From Bacteroidota bacterium (GTDB lineage Bacteria > Bacteroidota > Bacteroidia > Bacteroidales > NBLH01): a stretch of 64,000 nucleotides of DNA. Shown here piece by piece: positions 1 through 8,244 of the stretch. The notes under the pieces were generated by a model. It saw only the letters and a list, made by a program, of their open reading frames with translations, was not told where the DNA came from and did no database searches. The stretch spans positions 62,001-126,000 of the forward strand of contig JANYKN010000116.1 in NCBI GenBank assembly GCA_025361565.1, written 5' to 3'. Within the stretch, counting starts at the first letter, position 1; each line of letters begins with the position of its first letter. Both the position numbers and the translations under genes were made by a program.

Positions 1-34
1 AATAAAACTTATAATTTTCATTTCAAGCAATTTT

Positions 35-97
35 TTAAATAGGTAAAATTAGAAAGCAATGAAACTCGATTTCATCTTCAATAATCAGAATTTTCAT
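35..97 (-). pseudogene. possible N-terminal remnant of a response regulator
   Basis: A 20-codon minus-strand frame begins MKILIIEDEIEF, which is the usual first beta-strand and acidic pocket of a receiver domain, and then runs into unrelated residues and a stop. No receiver-like sequence follows. I read it as a scrap left by a deletion. It is very short and could be chance, although the match to the receiver start is good. Confidence 0.3.
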
Positions 98-205
98 GCT
101 GCAAATTAATGAATTAATTCTAAAGGAAATCATAAACAGCTGATGAAGGTGTGTGTTTTTTTGAAAAAAATGAAAAAATCATAAAATGAAAAAAGTTTCC
201 TTCAA

Positions 206-598
206 TTAAATCGGTCCAATCATATCAATTAAATTGCCATATAAATCTTCAAAAACCATAACTTTTCCGTATTTTTCATTAGATGGCTCACGCACAATTT
301 TTACTCCATTTGCCTTTAAATTATAATAGTCGGTTTGCAAATTATCGGTATTTAAAAATAGGAAAACCCTGCCACCGGTTTGGTTTCCAACACGGCTTTT
401 TTGTTCTTCATTGGCAGCTTTTGCAAGTAGCAGGCAACATTCATTCGTACCTTGTGGCTTAATCACAACCCATCTTTTGATATCTGACATTTGGGTGTCC
501 TCAACGAGTTCAAAGCCTAAAACCTGAGTATAAAATTCTATTGCTTTGTCGTAATCGTCAACAACAAGGGTAATTTGAGCCACTCTTTTTATAGCCAT
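206..598 (-). CDS. VOC-family protein (glyoxalase/bleomycin-resistance-like)
   Basis: This 130-residue protein has the shape of a single VOC domain. It opens with a beta strand and the segment DYDKAIEFYTQVLGFELVED, typical of the first beta-alpha-beta-beta-beta module. It ends with GKVMVFEDLYGNLIDMIGP, the usual second-module end, where E and D/N residues help form the metal or substrate site. Members are small cytoplasmic metal-dependent enzymes or binding proteins (glyoxalase, dioxygenase, antibiotic-binding). The substrate cannot be told from sequence. The gene stands alone on the minus strand, with a candidate -7 element about 65 bases upstream. The family call is firm, the specific function is not. 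Confidence 0.85.
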   Translation of the reverse strand: MAIKRVAQITLVVDDYDKAIEFYTQVLGFELVEDTQMSDIKRWVVIKPQGTNECCLLLAKAANEEQKSRVGNQTGGRVFLFLNTDNLQTDYYNLKANGVKIVREPSNEKYGKVMVFEDLYGNLIDMIGPI

Positions 599-662
599 TT
601 TGTTTTCTTTTTACCTTAACAATTTAAAAATCTGTTCATTTCTATTCCGGACAAAATCATTG

Positions 663-670
663 CAAAGCTA
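663..670 (-). promoter_or_regulatory. candidate -7 element for the VOC gene
   Basis: The minus strand reads TAGCTTTG, matching the Bacteroidetes -7 pattern TAnnTTTG, 65 bases before the VOC start codon. No good -33 TTG lies at the right distance, so the call rests on the -7 match and its position. Confidence 0.3.
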
Positions 671-733
671 AAAGAAATATTTTCAGAATCTATAATTGTG
701 CATGGATTTGATTCCGTTTCCATGCGCTAAAAT

Positions 734-1219
734 TCATCCAATTTGTGAAATAATTGGAACATAGTTTTTGCCATACTTTTTGGCACATTTTGGGCAAGTT
801 GTATACCACATGAACCACTTTTTGATGTTAAATCCTTTTGATTTTGCAGCGTTTTCAAAGTCTTTACTCCATTTACCTGTATCCTTGAATGGCCCTTCGT
901 ATACTTTGCTGTAAAATTTGCCGCTAAGTGTTGTATTTTCAGCATCGGCAATTTCTTTGTCTACAGCAAGATAAACGTCAATGTTCCATTTGGATGTATG
1001 ATCTGAAAGGCAAATCCAATCAGGTGAGTTTGCACCACTTTTAGTAAGTTTTTCGTTTAGCCTTTTCATAACTTTGCCAAAATTCATTGGCATATAAAAA
1101 AAGGTAAATATTCAGTCCTTTATGAATTTTTTATTGGTCCATTCAAATGTTTTGTCATCCCATGGAGCAGGGTCAAATTTTGGACAGCATATTGCATCAG
1201 TTTCTTGTTGAGTTGTCAT
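734..1219 (-). pseudogene. small conserved Cys-containing protein, split by an in-frame TGA
   Basis: Reading from an ATG at 1219, a strong ribosome site (AAGGAGG) precedes a protein starting MTTQQETDAICCPKFDPAPW. Codon 36 (1112-1114) is TGA. The same frame then continues without shift as IFTFFYMPMNFGKVMKRLNE to the stop at 734. Together the parts give one protein of about 160 residues with a CC pair near the N terminus and a CPKC motif near the C terminus, a layout I recall for a conserved family often labelled 'hydrolase' in databases; no catalytic motif is evident. The TGA would be CGA (Arg) with a single C-to-T change. Frame 734-1093 could be translated alone from an internal ATG but lacks the conserved N terminus. 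Probable recent pseudogene, or a sequencing error. Confidence 0.7.
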
Positions 1220-1548
1220 AATAACCTCCTTTTTAAATCAATTTATATTTGAATAATTTATTATTTCCAACAAAGAAATCCTTATTATTGCTAATAAATC
1301 CAGAATAATTGCAAACTGGACTAAGCTCAAAATTGCATAGTATTCAAATTTTGCCAATCAAATTTACGGCTTTTTTTATCATTTTGGGAATGGTGTAAAT
1401 TAAATCGATTAAAACGTAAAACCTTTTCTTTTCTAAATGTGTGTGGTTTGAAATTGTGCCATCAATTTTGACCATTAAAAATTTGTTTAATGAAATTGCA
1501 GTTCATATAAGCTTCTCTTTTTATATTCCACTTCGGCCATTGGGAGGT
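1220..1548. other. intergenic stretch without a gene
   Basis: AT-rich spacer between the split gene and the toxin remnant. It holds the strong AAGGAGG ribosome site next to 1220 and a minus-strand TAAATTTG (1359-1366) that could be the -7 element of the split gene. I see no open frame of note. Confidence 0.5.
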
Positions 1549-1847
1549 TTACTCTTTCATTTTATCAGGATCTTGCCTTGAATCAAAAATATCTGTGATG
1601 TAGATGTATTCCCCGATAACCCTGTAAATTATTTTGTAATGGCTTTCGATTATACGGCGATGGTCTAGCCTAAATGTTCTAAATATGGCTCTTTCTGGCC
1701 CTTAAATGGGTTTAAAAGCAATGTGTCCGCTTTATCCAGGATTTTGTCCCTGATTTCGATAAGTTTTTAATGTGTTACCTTAGTTGCAATAAATCCTAAT
1801 GTTTCTTCAAGACCGTTAAGTTCTTGTTCGGTGTAAACAAGTTTCAT
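1549..1847 (-). pseudogene. ParE/RelE-family toxin remnant
   Basis: The ATG at 1847 overlaps the antitoxin stop (TAATG). Translation starts MKLVYTEQELNGLEETLGFI and reaches an in-frame TAA at 1767-1769. The same frame then continues KLIEIRDKILDKADTLLLNP. After a frameshift near 1690-1720 the family's C-terminal half follows: RLDHRRIIESHYKIIYRV, then IYITDIFDSRQDPDKMKE. These are hallmarks of ParE/RelE toxins (central HRR/YKIIYRV core and a C-terminal FDSRQDP segment). With one nonsense codon and at least one frameshift it cannot make a full toxin. Confidence 0.75.
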
Positions 1848-2059
1848 TATTTGCCGACGTATAGGATCCTTTGTTCTATTTCTTGCCTTGAAAAGAACTT
1901 TCCAGTAAGGATGTCTTCTTCCGATTTTTTAGCACGGGTTTCAAGCTTGGCAATTAATACTGCTTCTTTACGAAGTATTTCATAAAATTCATCTATCGTG
2001 TTTTCGCTTGCATAGTGCAGGTAGCTATGGATAAAATCCCTTTTTTCGATTATACTCAT
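1847..2059 (-). CDS. type II antitoxin partner of a dead ParE-like toxin
   Basis: A 70-residue, mostly helical, charged protein (MSIIEKRDFIHSYLHYASEN...) with no enzyme motif. It sits directly upstream of, and overlaps by one base, a recognisable but broken ParE/RelE toxin frame, the normal antitoxin-toxin order. Residues 25-50 (EFYEILRKEAVLIAKLE and following) look like an amphipathic helix, and the C-terminal half (EEDILTGKFFSRQEIEQRILYVGK) resembles the toxin-binding tails of Bacteroidetes ParD/RelB-like proteins. A candidate -7 element lies 24-31 bases upstream. The antitoxin frame is intact while the toxin has decayed, the usual order of loss because a free antitoxin is harmless. The role rests mainly on context. 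Confidence 0.6.
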   Translation of the reverse strand: MSIIEKRDFIHSYLHYASENTIDEFYEILRKEAVLIAKLETRAKKSEEDILTGKFFSRQEIEQRILYVGK

Positions 2060-2082
2060 AAATTCTATTGTTTTTTCTACTA

Positions 2083-2090
2083 CAAATTTA
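2083..2090 (-). promoter_or_regulatory. candidate -7 element of the toxin-antitoxin pair
   Basis: Minus strand TAAATTTG fits TAnnTTTG and would give a leader of about 17 bases before the antitoxin ATG. The nearest possible -33 TTG is spaced 23 bases away, wider than the usual 19-20. Confidence 0.35.
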
Positions 2091-2329
2091 ACGTTTTTAT
2101 TTTACATTTTTAACAACTAATAATATCTTGCACTATTATAATTGTTTACATTTAAAAGCCCTGCTGGTGGGCAAGGCTCTTTATCTTTTCTTTGCTGGCA
2201 CAAGTTAAATAAAATTGCGCTATCAGGGGTAATTTCTATTTAATAACTACTATTGATTTCTTATTAAAATATCCAAATATTCAAGTTGTCTATTTTTAAA
2301 GAGTGTTCATTCCATAATGGGAATAATTT

Positions 2330-2839
2330 TTATTTTTTCTTATTGCTCTTACCTTCAATATAAGTCATGAATTTTTCTCCGTCCTGCGACATTTCAAATT
2401 TTGTATTGACCATTTTATTGTCCAATAAAGTATAAGTCAATCTGAAAATAGGAACATTTTGGATTTTTTCGCTTGTTAAAACAATAGATTTCTCGTCATA
2501 AGTAATTGTATAATTTATAGTGTGGTTTTCATTATCGAAGTAGATTGCTTTTGAAGGAACTCCAGTATAATCAAGATAAACAATCATCAGATCATCATGG
2601 ATAACTTTGGGTTTTCCATCTTTTGCAGGATATTCGGAATGGCTCTTCCTGACAAGAATATTTTGATCAAGATCTAGCTTAAAAGAAAATTTTCCACCTC
2701 CTTGGCCAGGTTCTCCGCTTCCTTCGCCAACCCATTCGCCAATTAACCAATTCCATTTTTCCCAGGTAGAATTTTGTTGTCCGAAACTGGTTGTTAAAAA
2801 TCCCAACAATGCGATTGTCAATATCAATTTTACTTTCAT
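2330..2839 (-). CDS. secreted DUF1579/THAP4-like barrel protein
   Basis: The first 20 residues (MKVKLILTIALLGFLTTSFG) are a clear signal peptide, so the 169-residue product is exported. The mature part begins WEKWNWLIGEWVGEGSGEPG, a pattern seen at the start of small lipocalin-like barrels (the 'L-x-G-x-W-x-G-x-G' opening of DUF1579 and THAP4-like proteins). Alternating strands follow (FSFKLDLDQNILVRKSHS, AIYFDNENHTINYTITYD, KMVNTKFEMSQDGEKFMTYI), ending in a basic KSNKKK tail. No catalytic residue is evident. Such proteins may bind a small ligand or haem, but that is not shown here. It lies 18 bases downstream of the YdeI-like gene and may share its transcript. Confidence 0.5.
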   Translation of the reverse strand: MKVKLILTIALLGFLTTSFGQQNSTWEKWNWLIGEWVGEGSGEPGQGGGKFSFKLDLDQNILVRKSHSEYPAKDGKPKVIHDDLMIVYLDYTGVPSKAIYFDNENHTINYTITYDEKSIVLTSEKIQNVPIFRLTYTLLDNKMVNTKFEMSQDGEKFMTYIEGKSNKKK

Positions 2840-2857
2840 AGTTTTTATAATTATTTG

Positions 2858-3079
2858 TTATGTTTTTAGCGTCTTTTGTCCATTTTTTAACATAATTAGT
2901 GCTTTTTCTGCCCTTACCAATCTGGTAGCTTCCTGCTTTGCTGAACCAACCCAATCGCAGTAACCTTTTTTGTATGATTGGGCCAAGGTTTCGAAAAAAG
3001 TTTTAGCTTGTTCATCTTTATCAAGCAAAACCTCAAGTTCATTTGGTATTCCTTCTATGTGTTCTCCTTTTTTTAACAT
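2858..3079 (-). CDS. YdeI/OmpD-associated (OmdA) C-terminal domain protein
   Basis: A 73-residue protein that looks like the C-terminal module of the YdeI/OmdA family: IPNELEVLLDKDEQAKTFFE, then LAQSYKKGYCDWVGSAKQEA and TRLVRAEKALIMLKNGQK. The family signature is a helical bundle with a 'FF..L..s..k.Y..Wi..AK..eTR..Ri.ka..mL..g' pattern, well kept here. YdeI proteins have been linked to bacteriocin or peptide tolerance in enterobacteria, but their biochemical role is not settled. The product is shorter than full YdeI proteins because it lacks the N-terminal DUF1905/YdeI-like half; single-domain versions are common. No signal peptide, so cytoplasmic. Confidence 0.6.
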   Translation of the reverse strand: MLKKGEHIEGIPNELEVLLDKDEQAKTFFETLAQSYKKGYCDWVGSAKQEATRLVRAEKALIMLKNGQKTLKT

Positions 3080-3144
3080 TGTATTTCGCTTAATTGATTA
3101 AAGTCTATAAAATAAAGATGATCACTCGCCAAAAAAATAATAAG

Positions 3145-4962
3145 CTACTCATTATAAATATTATGCGTCTCATTCACAAATAGTCCAGTTTTTTGGTTTA
3201 GTTCAACAATCATATCTGAAATAGTCTCCAAGCTTTCGCTCATTTCGTTATTTAATTGATTGGAAGCTTCAAATTTAGTCGAAGCATCGTTTATCTTTGA
3301 TTTAATATCTGAAAAAAGCAAGGCAATCTCTTGCAAATAAGGTTTTATTTTCTCAGATTCATTTCCAGATGATTCAGCCAAATGCTTTACTTCGGTTGCA
3401 ACTACCGAAAATCCCCGTCCAAGATCACCTGCCCTGGCAGCTTCTATAGCTGCATTCAAAGATAAAATATTGGTTTGTCGTGCAATCGATGAAATGCTGT
3501 GTGCTATTCTGTCAAACTCATTTAATTTGCTATTATTAGAATTTACGGTTTGCAATAAATCATTGAATTCAGTTTTCAGAAACAATGTAACCCGTTGCAT
3601 TTGAATAATAAACGACTTCACTTTTTCACTTTGTTGTTGCAAAATATCTGAGGTTGTTTTCACACTTATAGCCAAACCAGAAATTACGTTTGTTTTAAAA
3701 TGATAACAATTCTCTTTCCGGTTAAGCCCATTATGTATAGCAACGGCCATACGCTCACATGTATCATATCCGCAAAAGGCACAGTTATAAAAGTCTTCTT
3801 CTTTTAGTTTTTGCATTTCAATATACAAACCGCTTAATTCCTTTTCGGATGGTATAATAACACGATTATTAGCCGACAAGTCCTTATAACTTCTGGCATA
3901 GGTTTCACGTTTCCAATAACTGTTGAGCATTTTATCTACCTTTTTGGGCGAAGTGTACTTTCGTTGAGCTTCCCTGTTTCGCTTTTCAACATGAAACTCA
4001 ATTTCATCGGGATGCTTGTCCTCATTCAATGTTCCTGGACCGCCATTACATCCGGCATGACAATTAAGGCAATCTACAAGCACCGGCGCATAACCTGCTT
4101 TGATTTGTTTGTTTAGAGTTTCTAAATAAGGATAGATTACTTCACGGCCTTCAATTTTTCTTGAAATTTGGCCAATTGTGGGAACTTCGCGTTCAGCAGT
4201 GCGCAACAAGCCACCTGGCGTTGAAAACAATACCGCACGTTCGGCAGGTGGATTATCATATTCGGTATCCTGAAATTGCAATAAATCAATGTCATTATCG
4301 TCAATTAATTTTTTTAGTGATTTAATGGTAACATTGTAATCGCCTATTCCAACTTCGTCAAACTCCCTGCGTTTTGCAACACATGGCGATATTACAGCAA
4401 TTTTGTGATGGGCATATTGAGGATAATAATTCCGAATCATCTTCATGGTATGCATCATCGGGCTGTCAGTAGGTGCCAGGTATGGTATCAAATCCGGTTT
4501 ATAAATTTGGATATAAGTAACAATTGCCGGACAAGGTTGCGAAATTATTGACCTTGGCTTATTGTTTTTAAGATGATCAACATAAGATTTTATGGTAAGT
4601 TCAGCGCCAAAACTTACATCAAAAATGGCTTCAATTCCCAATTCTTTTAAAAATGAATTTATTTTCAAATATTGATTTGGAAAATTAGATGCAATTGCGG
4701 GAGCGACCACGGCTACCATCCGGGTTTTATTGCGGATGGCATCAATGAATTGTGAAATATCGTCACGATAGTTCCGTGCATCATGAGTGCAAGCTTTTAT
4801 GCAGGCCCCACAAGCCAAACACATATCATTTATTACTTTTACAGTTTCACCACTGCCATCATTACAATATTTAATTGGGCAAACTGAAATACATTTATGG
4901 CAATTCACACATTTTTCTTCATCAACATCGAGCACATGGCTTAGAGTAATTGTGTTTTTCAT
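3145..4962 (-). CDS. [FeFe]-hydrogenase-like protein fused to an MCP signalling domain
   Basis: This 605-residue soluble protein has four parts. Residues 18-58 hold two 4Fe-4S ferredoxin motifs (C18/C21/C24/C28 and C48/C51/C54/C58). Residues about 75-330 are an [FeFe]-hydrogenase large-subunit C-terminal domain with degenerate H-cluster loops: SQPCP (141-145), [10 protein letters not shown] (from 191), [12 protein letters not shown] (297-308). Residues 394-419 carry CAFCGYDTC plus a later Cys, the ARC-type 4Fe-4S domain. Residues 494-535 are the chemoreceptor hairpin tip ([20 protein letters not shown], then [16 protein letters not shown]), flanked by coiled coil. The proton-transfer Cys of the TSCCP loop is Pro, as in sensory rather than catalytic members. 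No membrane segment. It stands alone, with no maturases (HydE/F/G) nearby. It is best read as a cytoplasmic redox or H2 sensor feeding a CheA-type kinase (inference). Confidence 0.85.
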   Translation of the reverse strand: MKNTITLSHVLDVDEEKCVNCHKCISVCPIKYCNDGSGETVKVINDMCLACGACIKACTHDARNYRDDISQFIDAIRNKTRMVAVVAPAIASNFPNQYLKINSFLKELGIEAIFDVSFGAELTIKSYVDHLKNNKPRSIISQPCPAIVTYIQIYKPDLIPYLAPTDSPMMHTMKMIRNYYPQYAHHKIAVISPCVAKRREFDEVGIGDYNVTIKSLKKLIDDNDIDLLQFQDTEYDNPPAERAVLFSTPGGLLRTAEREVPTIGQISRKIEGREVIYPYLETLNKQIKAGYAPVLVDCLNCHAGCNGGPGTLNEDKHPDEIEFHVEKRNREAQRKYTSPKKVDKMLNSYWKRETYARSYKDLSANNRVIIPSEKELSGLYIEMQKLKEEDFYNCAFCGYDTCERMAVAIHNGLNRKENCYHFKTNVISGLAISVKTTSDILQQQSEKVKSFIIQMQRVTLFLKTEFNDLLQTVNSNNSKLNEFDRIAHSISSIARQTNILSLNAAIEAARAGDLGRGFSVVATEVKHLAESSGNESEKIKPYLQEIALLFSDIKSKINDASTKFEASNQLNNEMSESLETISDMIVELNQKTGLFVNETHNIYNE

Positions 4963-5002
4963 ATTAGTAGTAATGTAATTGGAGCTGCATTAATAATACA
5001 AA

Positions 5003-5033
5003 CAAATTTAAATCGATTTCTAAGATATACAAA
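5003..5033 (-). promoter_or_regulatory. promoter of the hydrogenase-MCP gene
   Basis: On the minus strand TTTG (5030-5033) is followed after 19 bases by TAAATTTG (5003-5010), matching both elements and the spacing of the Bacteroidetes sigma-ABfr promoter. The predicted start gives a leader of about 35 bases. It is one of the two best promoter matches in the window. Confidence 0.6.
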
Positions 5034-5156
5034 ATAAATAGCTTCCCAAAATGTAAACAATACTTCTCACCTTGGATGTTCAACTAGCTAACTATTAATA
5101 CTTATAACATAATTAAAAAGTGAGAAAAGTATATATTTTTCATCAACAAAATGAAA

Positions 5157-7142
5157 TTATTTCATCTTTTGCAATATTTCAATCAAATCATCTGCTTTTC
5201 TAGCAATTTCAACATTTTCGTCCATTACTTCAATAATAAAATGATTGTTGTTGAAAGTCCCACGAACCATTTCGAAATCTTTATCCTTTGTTTCGTCTCC
5301 ACCATCAATGCCATATCCAACATGACTATTGGCATTGAATTCTTTCTCTGCATCTTTTAATATTAAATTGTTCAAGCGGGTGGCATTTAATTTCCAATCC
5401 TTAATAATTTGAATTAATTGAGCAGTTGTAACGTTATTTATATCAAAACCAGTAAATTGATTGATCAGGTTAGCGCACCATGACCATGCATATTTTCGAT
5501 AATTCAAAAACTCTGTTTGAAGCGATTCCGACAGTGATGTTACTGAATTAACTTCGCAAGATTTTACAGACTCTAAAATGGCCTCGACTTTTTTTAATGG
5601 AACAATCATTCCAGATGCATCGATCCATTTCTCAAAATATTCCTCGGGATGTGAATTAAGCTTAACTCTAACTGTTTCAATTGAATTTAAATTATAAAAA
5701 TCGCCCAACTTATAAAGTATTTCATTGCCAATGTATATTTTAGTAGCCATTTCGTAGTAACTCAAGGCAGTTTTTATCATCAGGTTAAAAATGATCACCC
5801 CTTTATAAATGATATATTCCTGATCTTTTTTTGCTTTTTCATTCAATTGCTTAAGTACTTTTGTACCTGCAATTATCTTACTGATAATGTAAGGATTATA
5901 AAGTTCGAAATTTATCAAATCAAGTCTCTCTCTATCATTCCTCCGGTCACGTTTGGGCCATTTCATACTGTCACGCTTTGTACCTACAGAGCAAAGATTA
6001 AAAGCTGGAGTTAATTTTGTTTTTCCATCATGCTCATTGATAAAAGAAAAAGGTAATTCAGAACTATCAAAATTGGCATAATGCTTACCAATAATAACAG
6101 AATAAGCACCGGTTCTGGATGGCCATAAAAGGTATGAATACGATCCTGTTTTGGAACCGCGTTCAAGAACCCCCTGATGAACAGGTCCTATTTTGTACAT
6201 ATGGTTGCTTTGATTTGTGCCGCTTCCTGCATTGTAAAATGAAAATAACCCGGCAATCAATAAGGTAGATTTGTGATGAGTAACTGTATATGGACCGGCA
6301 AAAACAGAACAAGCTTCACTATGAAAGGCTTCACAATTTGCGAAAAACACAGAATTTTCAGCTGAAAACTGTTTTCCAATCTGTACACCTTGGCCTACAA
6401 AACAATTCAAAACCAATGCACTTTCTTCTACAATTGAACCCGAATGTATAATAAAATTTTTAGCTGACACCCCATGTCCGATATTTGTTGGCGCAAAAGA
6501 GGTACTACATATGCTGCCATTTTCGAGTAAATATGCACCATCAACTTTAGCAAATTCGCCAAAATTGACATTTTTTATTGTAACCGTATTTGAAATTTGT
6601 GTATTATTTTCCACCCTTCCGATATATGATTTTTTTGAAGAAACATAATTTTCAATCAATTTTTTGATAGCTTCAATCATTTCAAAATCATGACGATACA
6701 TAACCATAAAATATGCAATTTGGGCTGTAAGCTTATCATAAATTGCGAGTCCACGGCCTCCGCCTTCATTCAAAACATTTATTTCTGTACCATTTCCAAA
6801 TGTTGATTGTCCTGTAACTAACATGCTTCCAACATTATCTATCACCACATTTTTTTTAATGTGATAGTTTGCAAGCGTCCTAACATTCGAAATCAGGCAG
6901 TTGTCATCTATTACGCAATTTTGAATAAAAGAATGATAAACACCAGTCGATTTTAGAACTCCTTTTTCTAATTCCATTTTATTGTTGAAAACCCCCAATT
7001 TAATATCGCCGGAAAATTGCGAGTTGCAAACTGACAAAGGGTTAAAGCCTTCTTTAACTGAAACTTGTGACCAATCATCAGCTAAACAGCCCTGTTGAAC
7101 CAAGGTTGCTATTTCATCTTTATTGATGTTTCTATAACTCAT
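5157..7142 (-). CDS. DUF4954 family protein (left-handed beta-helix, nucleotide-sugar-like)
   Basis: A 661-residue protein typical in length and sequence of the Bacteroidetes DUF4954 family. Its first two thirds carry irregular hexapeptide-like turns of a left-handed beta-helix, as in sugar-phosphate acyl- or nucleotidyltransferases: FIQNCVIDDNCLISNVRTLA, VVIDNVGSMLVTGQSTFGNG, and later FIIHSGSIVEESALVLNCFV. The last third is alpha-helical. The family is annotated as having similarity to GlcNAc-1-phosphate uridyltransferase, but no activity is established. The gene lies 40 bases downstream of glucosamine-6-phosphate deaminase on the same strand, so a role in amino-sugar phosphate metabolism is a fair inference. 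No signal peptide, so cytoplasmic. Confidence 0.8.
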   Translation of the reverse strand: MSYRNINKDEIATLVQQGCLADDWSQVSVKEGFNPLSVCNSQFSGDIKLGVFNNKMELEKGVLKSTGVYHSFIQNCVIDDNCLISNVRTLANYHIKKNVVIDNVGSMLVTGQSTFGNGTEINVLNEGGGRGLAIYDKLTAQIAYFMVMYRHDFEMIEAIKKLIENYVSSKKSYIGRVENNTQISNTVTIKNVNFGEFAKVDGAYLLENGSICSTSFAPTNIGHGVSAKNFIIHSGSIVEESALVLNCFVGQGVQIGKQFSAENSVFFANCEAFHSEACSVFAGPYTVTHHKSTLLIAGLFSFYNAGSGTNQSNHMYKIGPVHQGVLERGSKTGSYSYLLWPSRTGAYSVIIGKHYANFDSSELPFSFINEHDGKTKLTPAFNLCSVGTKRDSMKWPKRDRRNDRERLDLINFELYNPYIISKIIAGTKVLKQLNEKAKKDQEYIIYKGVIIFNLMIKTALSYYEMATKIYIGNEILYKLGDFYNLNSIETVRVKLNSHPEEYFEKWIDASGMIVPLKKVEAILESVKSCEVNSVTSLSESLQTEFLNYRKYAWSWCANLINQFTGFDINNVTTAQLIQIIKDWKLNATRLNNLILKDAEKEFNANSHVGYGIDGGDETKDKDFEMVRGTFNNNHFIIEVMDENVEIARKADDLIEILQKMK

Positions 7143-7182
7143 AGCATTTGTAATTATACCGATATCTACTATAACAAAACGA

Positions 7183-7992
7183 TTAAACAGCTGGAATATT
7201 AGCCAGTGTCTCAGATTCCATATCTTTAAAATATTTTACAGTTCCCACTTTCAGTTCCATGGTAGATTCATCATCGCAGCAAATTACACTTTGTTTGTGC
7301 AATTGAAGCATTGAAATGGTCCACATGTGGTTTACCCCTTCTTCAATTCCTTTTCTAACAGCATGTGCTTTTCCATAACCATTTATTATGATTAAAACTT
7401 CTTTTGCGTCCATTACTGTACCAACTCCAACAGTCAGTGCAGTTTTTGGCACTTTAGATATTTCACCACCAAAAAAACGGCTGTTTGCAATCATTGTTTC
7501 GTGGGTAAGCGGTTTAATCCTGGTGCGGGATGTCAATGAAGCACCAGGCTCGTTAAAGGCAAGATTTCCATCACGCCCAATTCCGCCTAAAAACAAATTA
7601 ATTCCGCCATAACTTGCTATTTTTTCCTCATAATCATTGCATTCCTTTTCCAAATCTAAAGTATTTCCATCCAGTATATTTATGTTTTCGGTTGGAATAT
7701 CAATATGGCTAAATAGATGGTAGTTCATACTATAGTGATAGCTTTGTGGATGATCTTCAGCAATTCCGACATATTCATCCATGTTAAATGTTATTACGTT
7801 TTTAAAGGATATTTTGCCCTTTTTATATAGATCAACCAAGTTTTTATAAACTCCAACCGGCGATGATCCGGCGGATAATCCAAGAATAAATGGATTTTTG
7901 GAAGAGGGATTAGCTGCTTTTATTTTAGCAACAATATAATGGGCAGTCCAAATGCTCAATCTTTCAAAATTCTCGTGTATAAGTATTCTCAT
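7183..7992 (-). CDS. nagB: glucosamine-6-phosphate deaminase-like, active-site His replaced by Asn
   Basis: I place the start at the ATG at 7992 (MRILIHENFERLSIWTAHYI), giving 269 residues, the normal length; a longer frame to 8055 adds 21 residues without family match. It converts glucosamine-6-phosphate to fructose-6-phosphate and ammonia in the cytoplasm. Family motifs: LGLSAGSSPVGVYKNL (phosphate loop), TFNMDEYVGI (catalytic Asp), and NEPGASLTSRTRIKPLTHET. The normal GxDGHIAFNEP segment reads GIGRDGNLAFNEP: the ring-opening His (His143 in E. coli NagB) is Asn, confirmed by codon AAT. This may lower or change activity. It is first of a two-gene unit with DUF4954. Confidence 0.85.
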   Translation of the reverse strand: MRILIHENFERLSIWTAHYIVAKIKAANPSSKNPFILGLSAGSSPVGVYKNLVDLYKKGKISFKNVITFNMDEYVGIAEDHPQSYHYSMNYHLFSHIDIPTENINILDGNTLDLEKECNDYEEKIASYGGINLFLGGIGRDGNLAFNEPGASLTSRTRIKPLTHETMIANSRFFGGEISKVPKTALTVGVGTVMDAKEVLIIINGYGKAHAVRKGIEEGVNHMWTISMLQLHKQSVICCDDESTMELKVGTVKYFKDMESETLANIPAV

Positions 7993-8087
7993 AACTCCAT
8001 TTTTTTTGCGTAGATGATTGTAATAAATAGCTTTTAAACAATGAATTGTATACAAAAAAGTTAAGTGAATATAAAAATCGATAATAT

Positions 8088-8095
8088 CAAAATTA
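8088..8095 (-). promoter_or_regulatory. candidate -7 element for nagB-DUF4954
   Basis: Minus strand TAATTTTG fits TAnnTTTG, about 95 bases before the preferred nagB start. The shared 280-base region between nagB and the divergent lactonase gene is otherwise featureless and AT-rich. Confidence 0.3.
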
Positions 8096-8236
8096 AATAA
8101 ATTTTAGAGAAATAATCTAAATCATAAAAGCTTAATTTGATATTATTCAAAAGCATTGTTGAATGACAATAATCATGCAATTAACAATTTGATAGCGCAT
8201 GATTTAAATAAAAAAACAAGAATTAAAAATGATGTG

Positions 8237-8244
8237 TATATTTG
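8237..8244 (+). promoter_or_regulatory. candidate -7 element for the lactonase-CotH-GH31 group
   Basis: TATATTTG fits TAnnTTTG, 89 bases before the chosen lactonase ATG at 8333. There is no clear -33 TTG at 19-20 bases. Confidence 0.35.

Noticed and set aside
727-951. Alternative 74-residue frame in the split-gene region
   Set aside because: It lies within the better-supported conserved frame and shows no family features.
1112-1114. TGA as selenocysteine codon
   Set aside because: Expected residue in the family at this place is Arg or Lys rather than Cys, and I saw no SECIS-like hairpin just downstream.
7993-8055. N-terminal extension of NagB
   Set aside because: The extra 21 residues match nothing in the family, and the normal start MRI follows a GGAG sequence.
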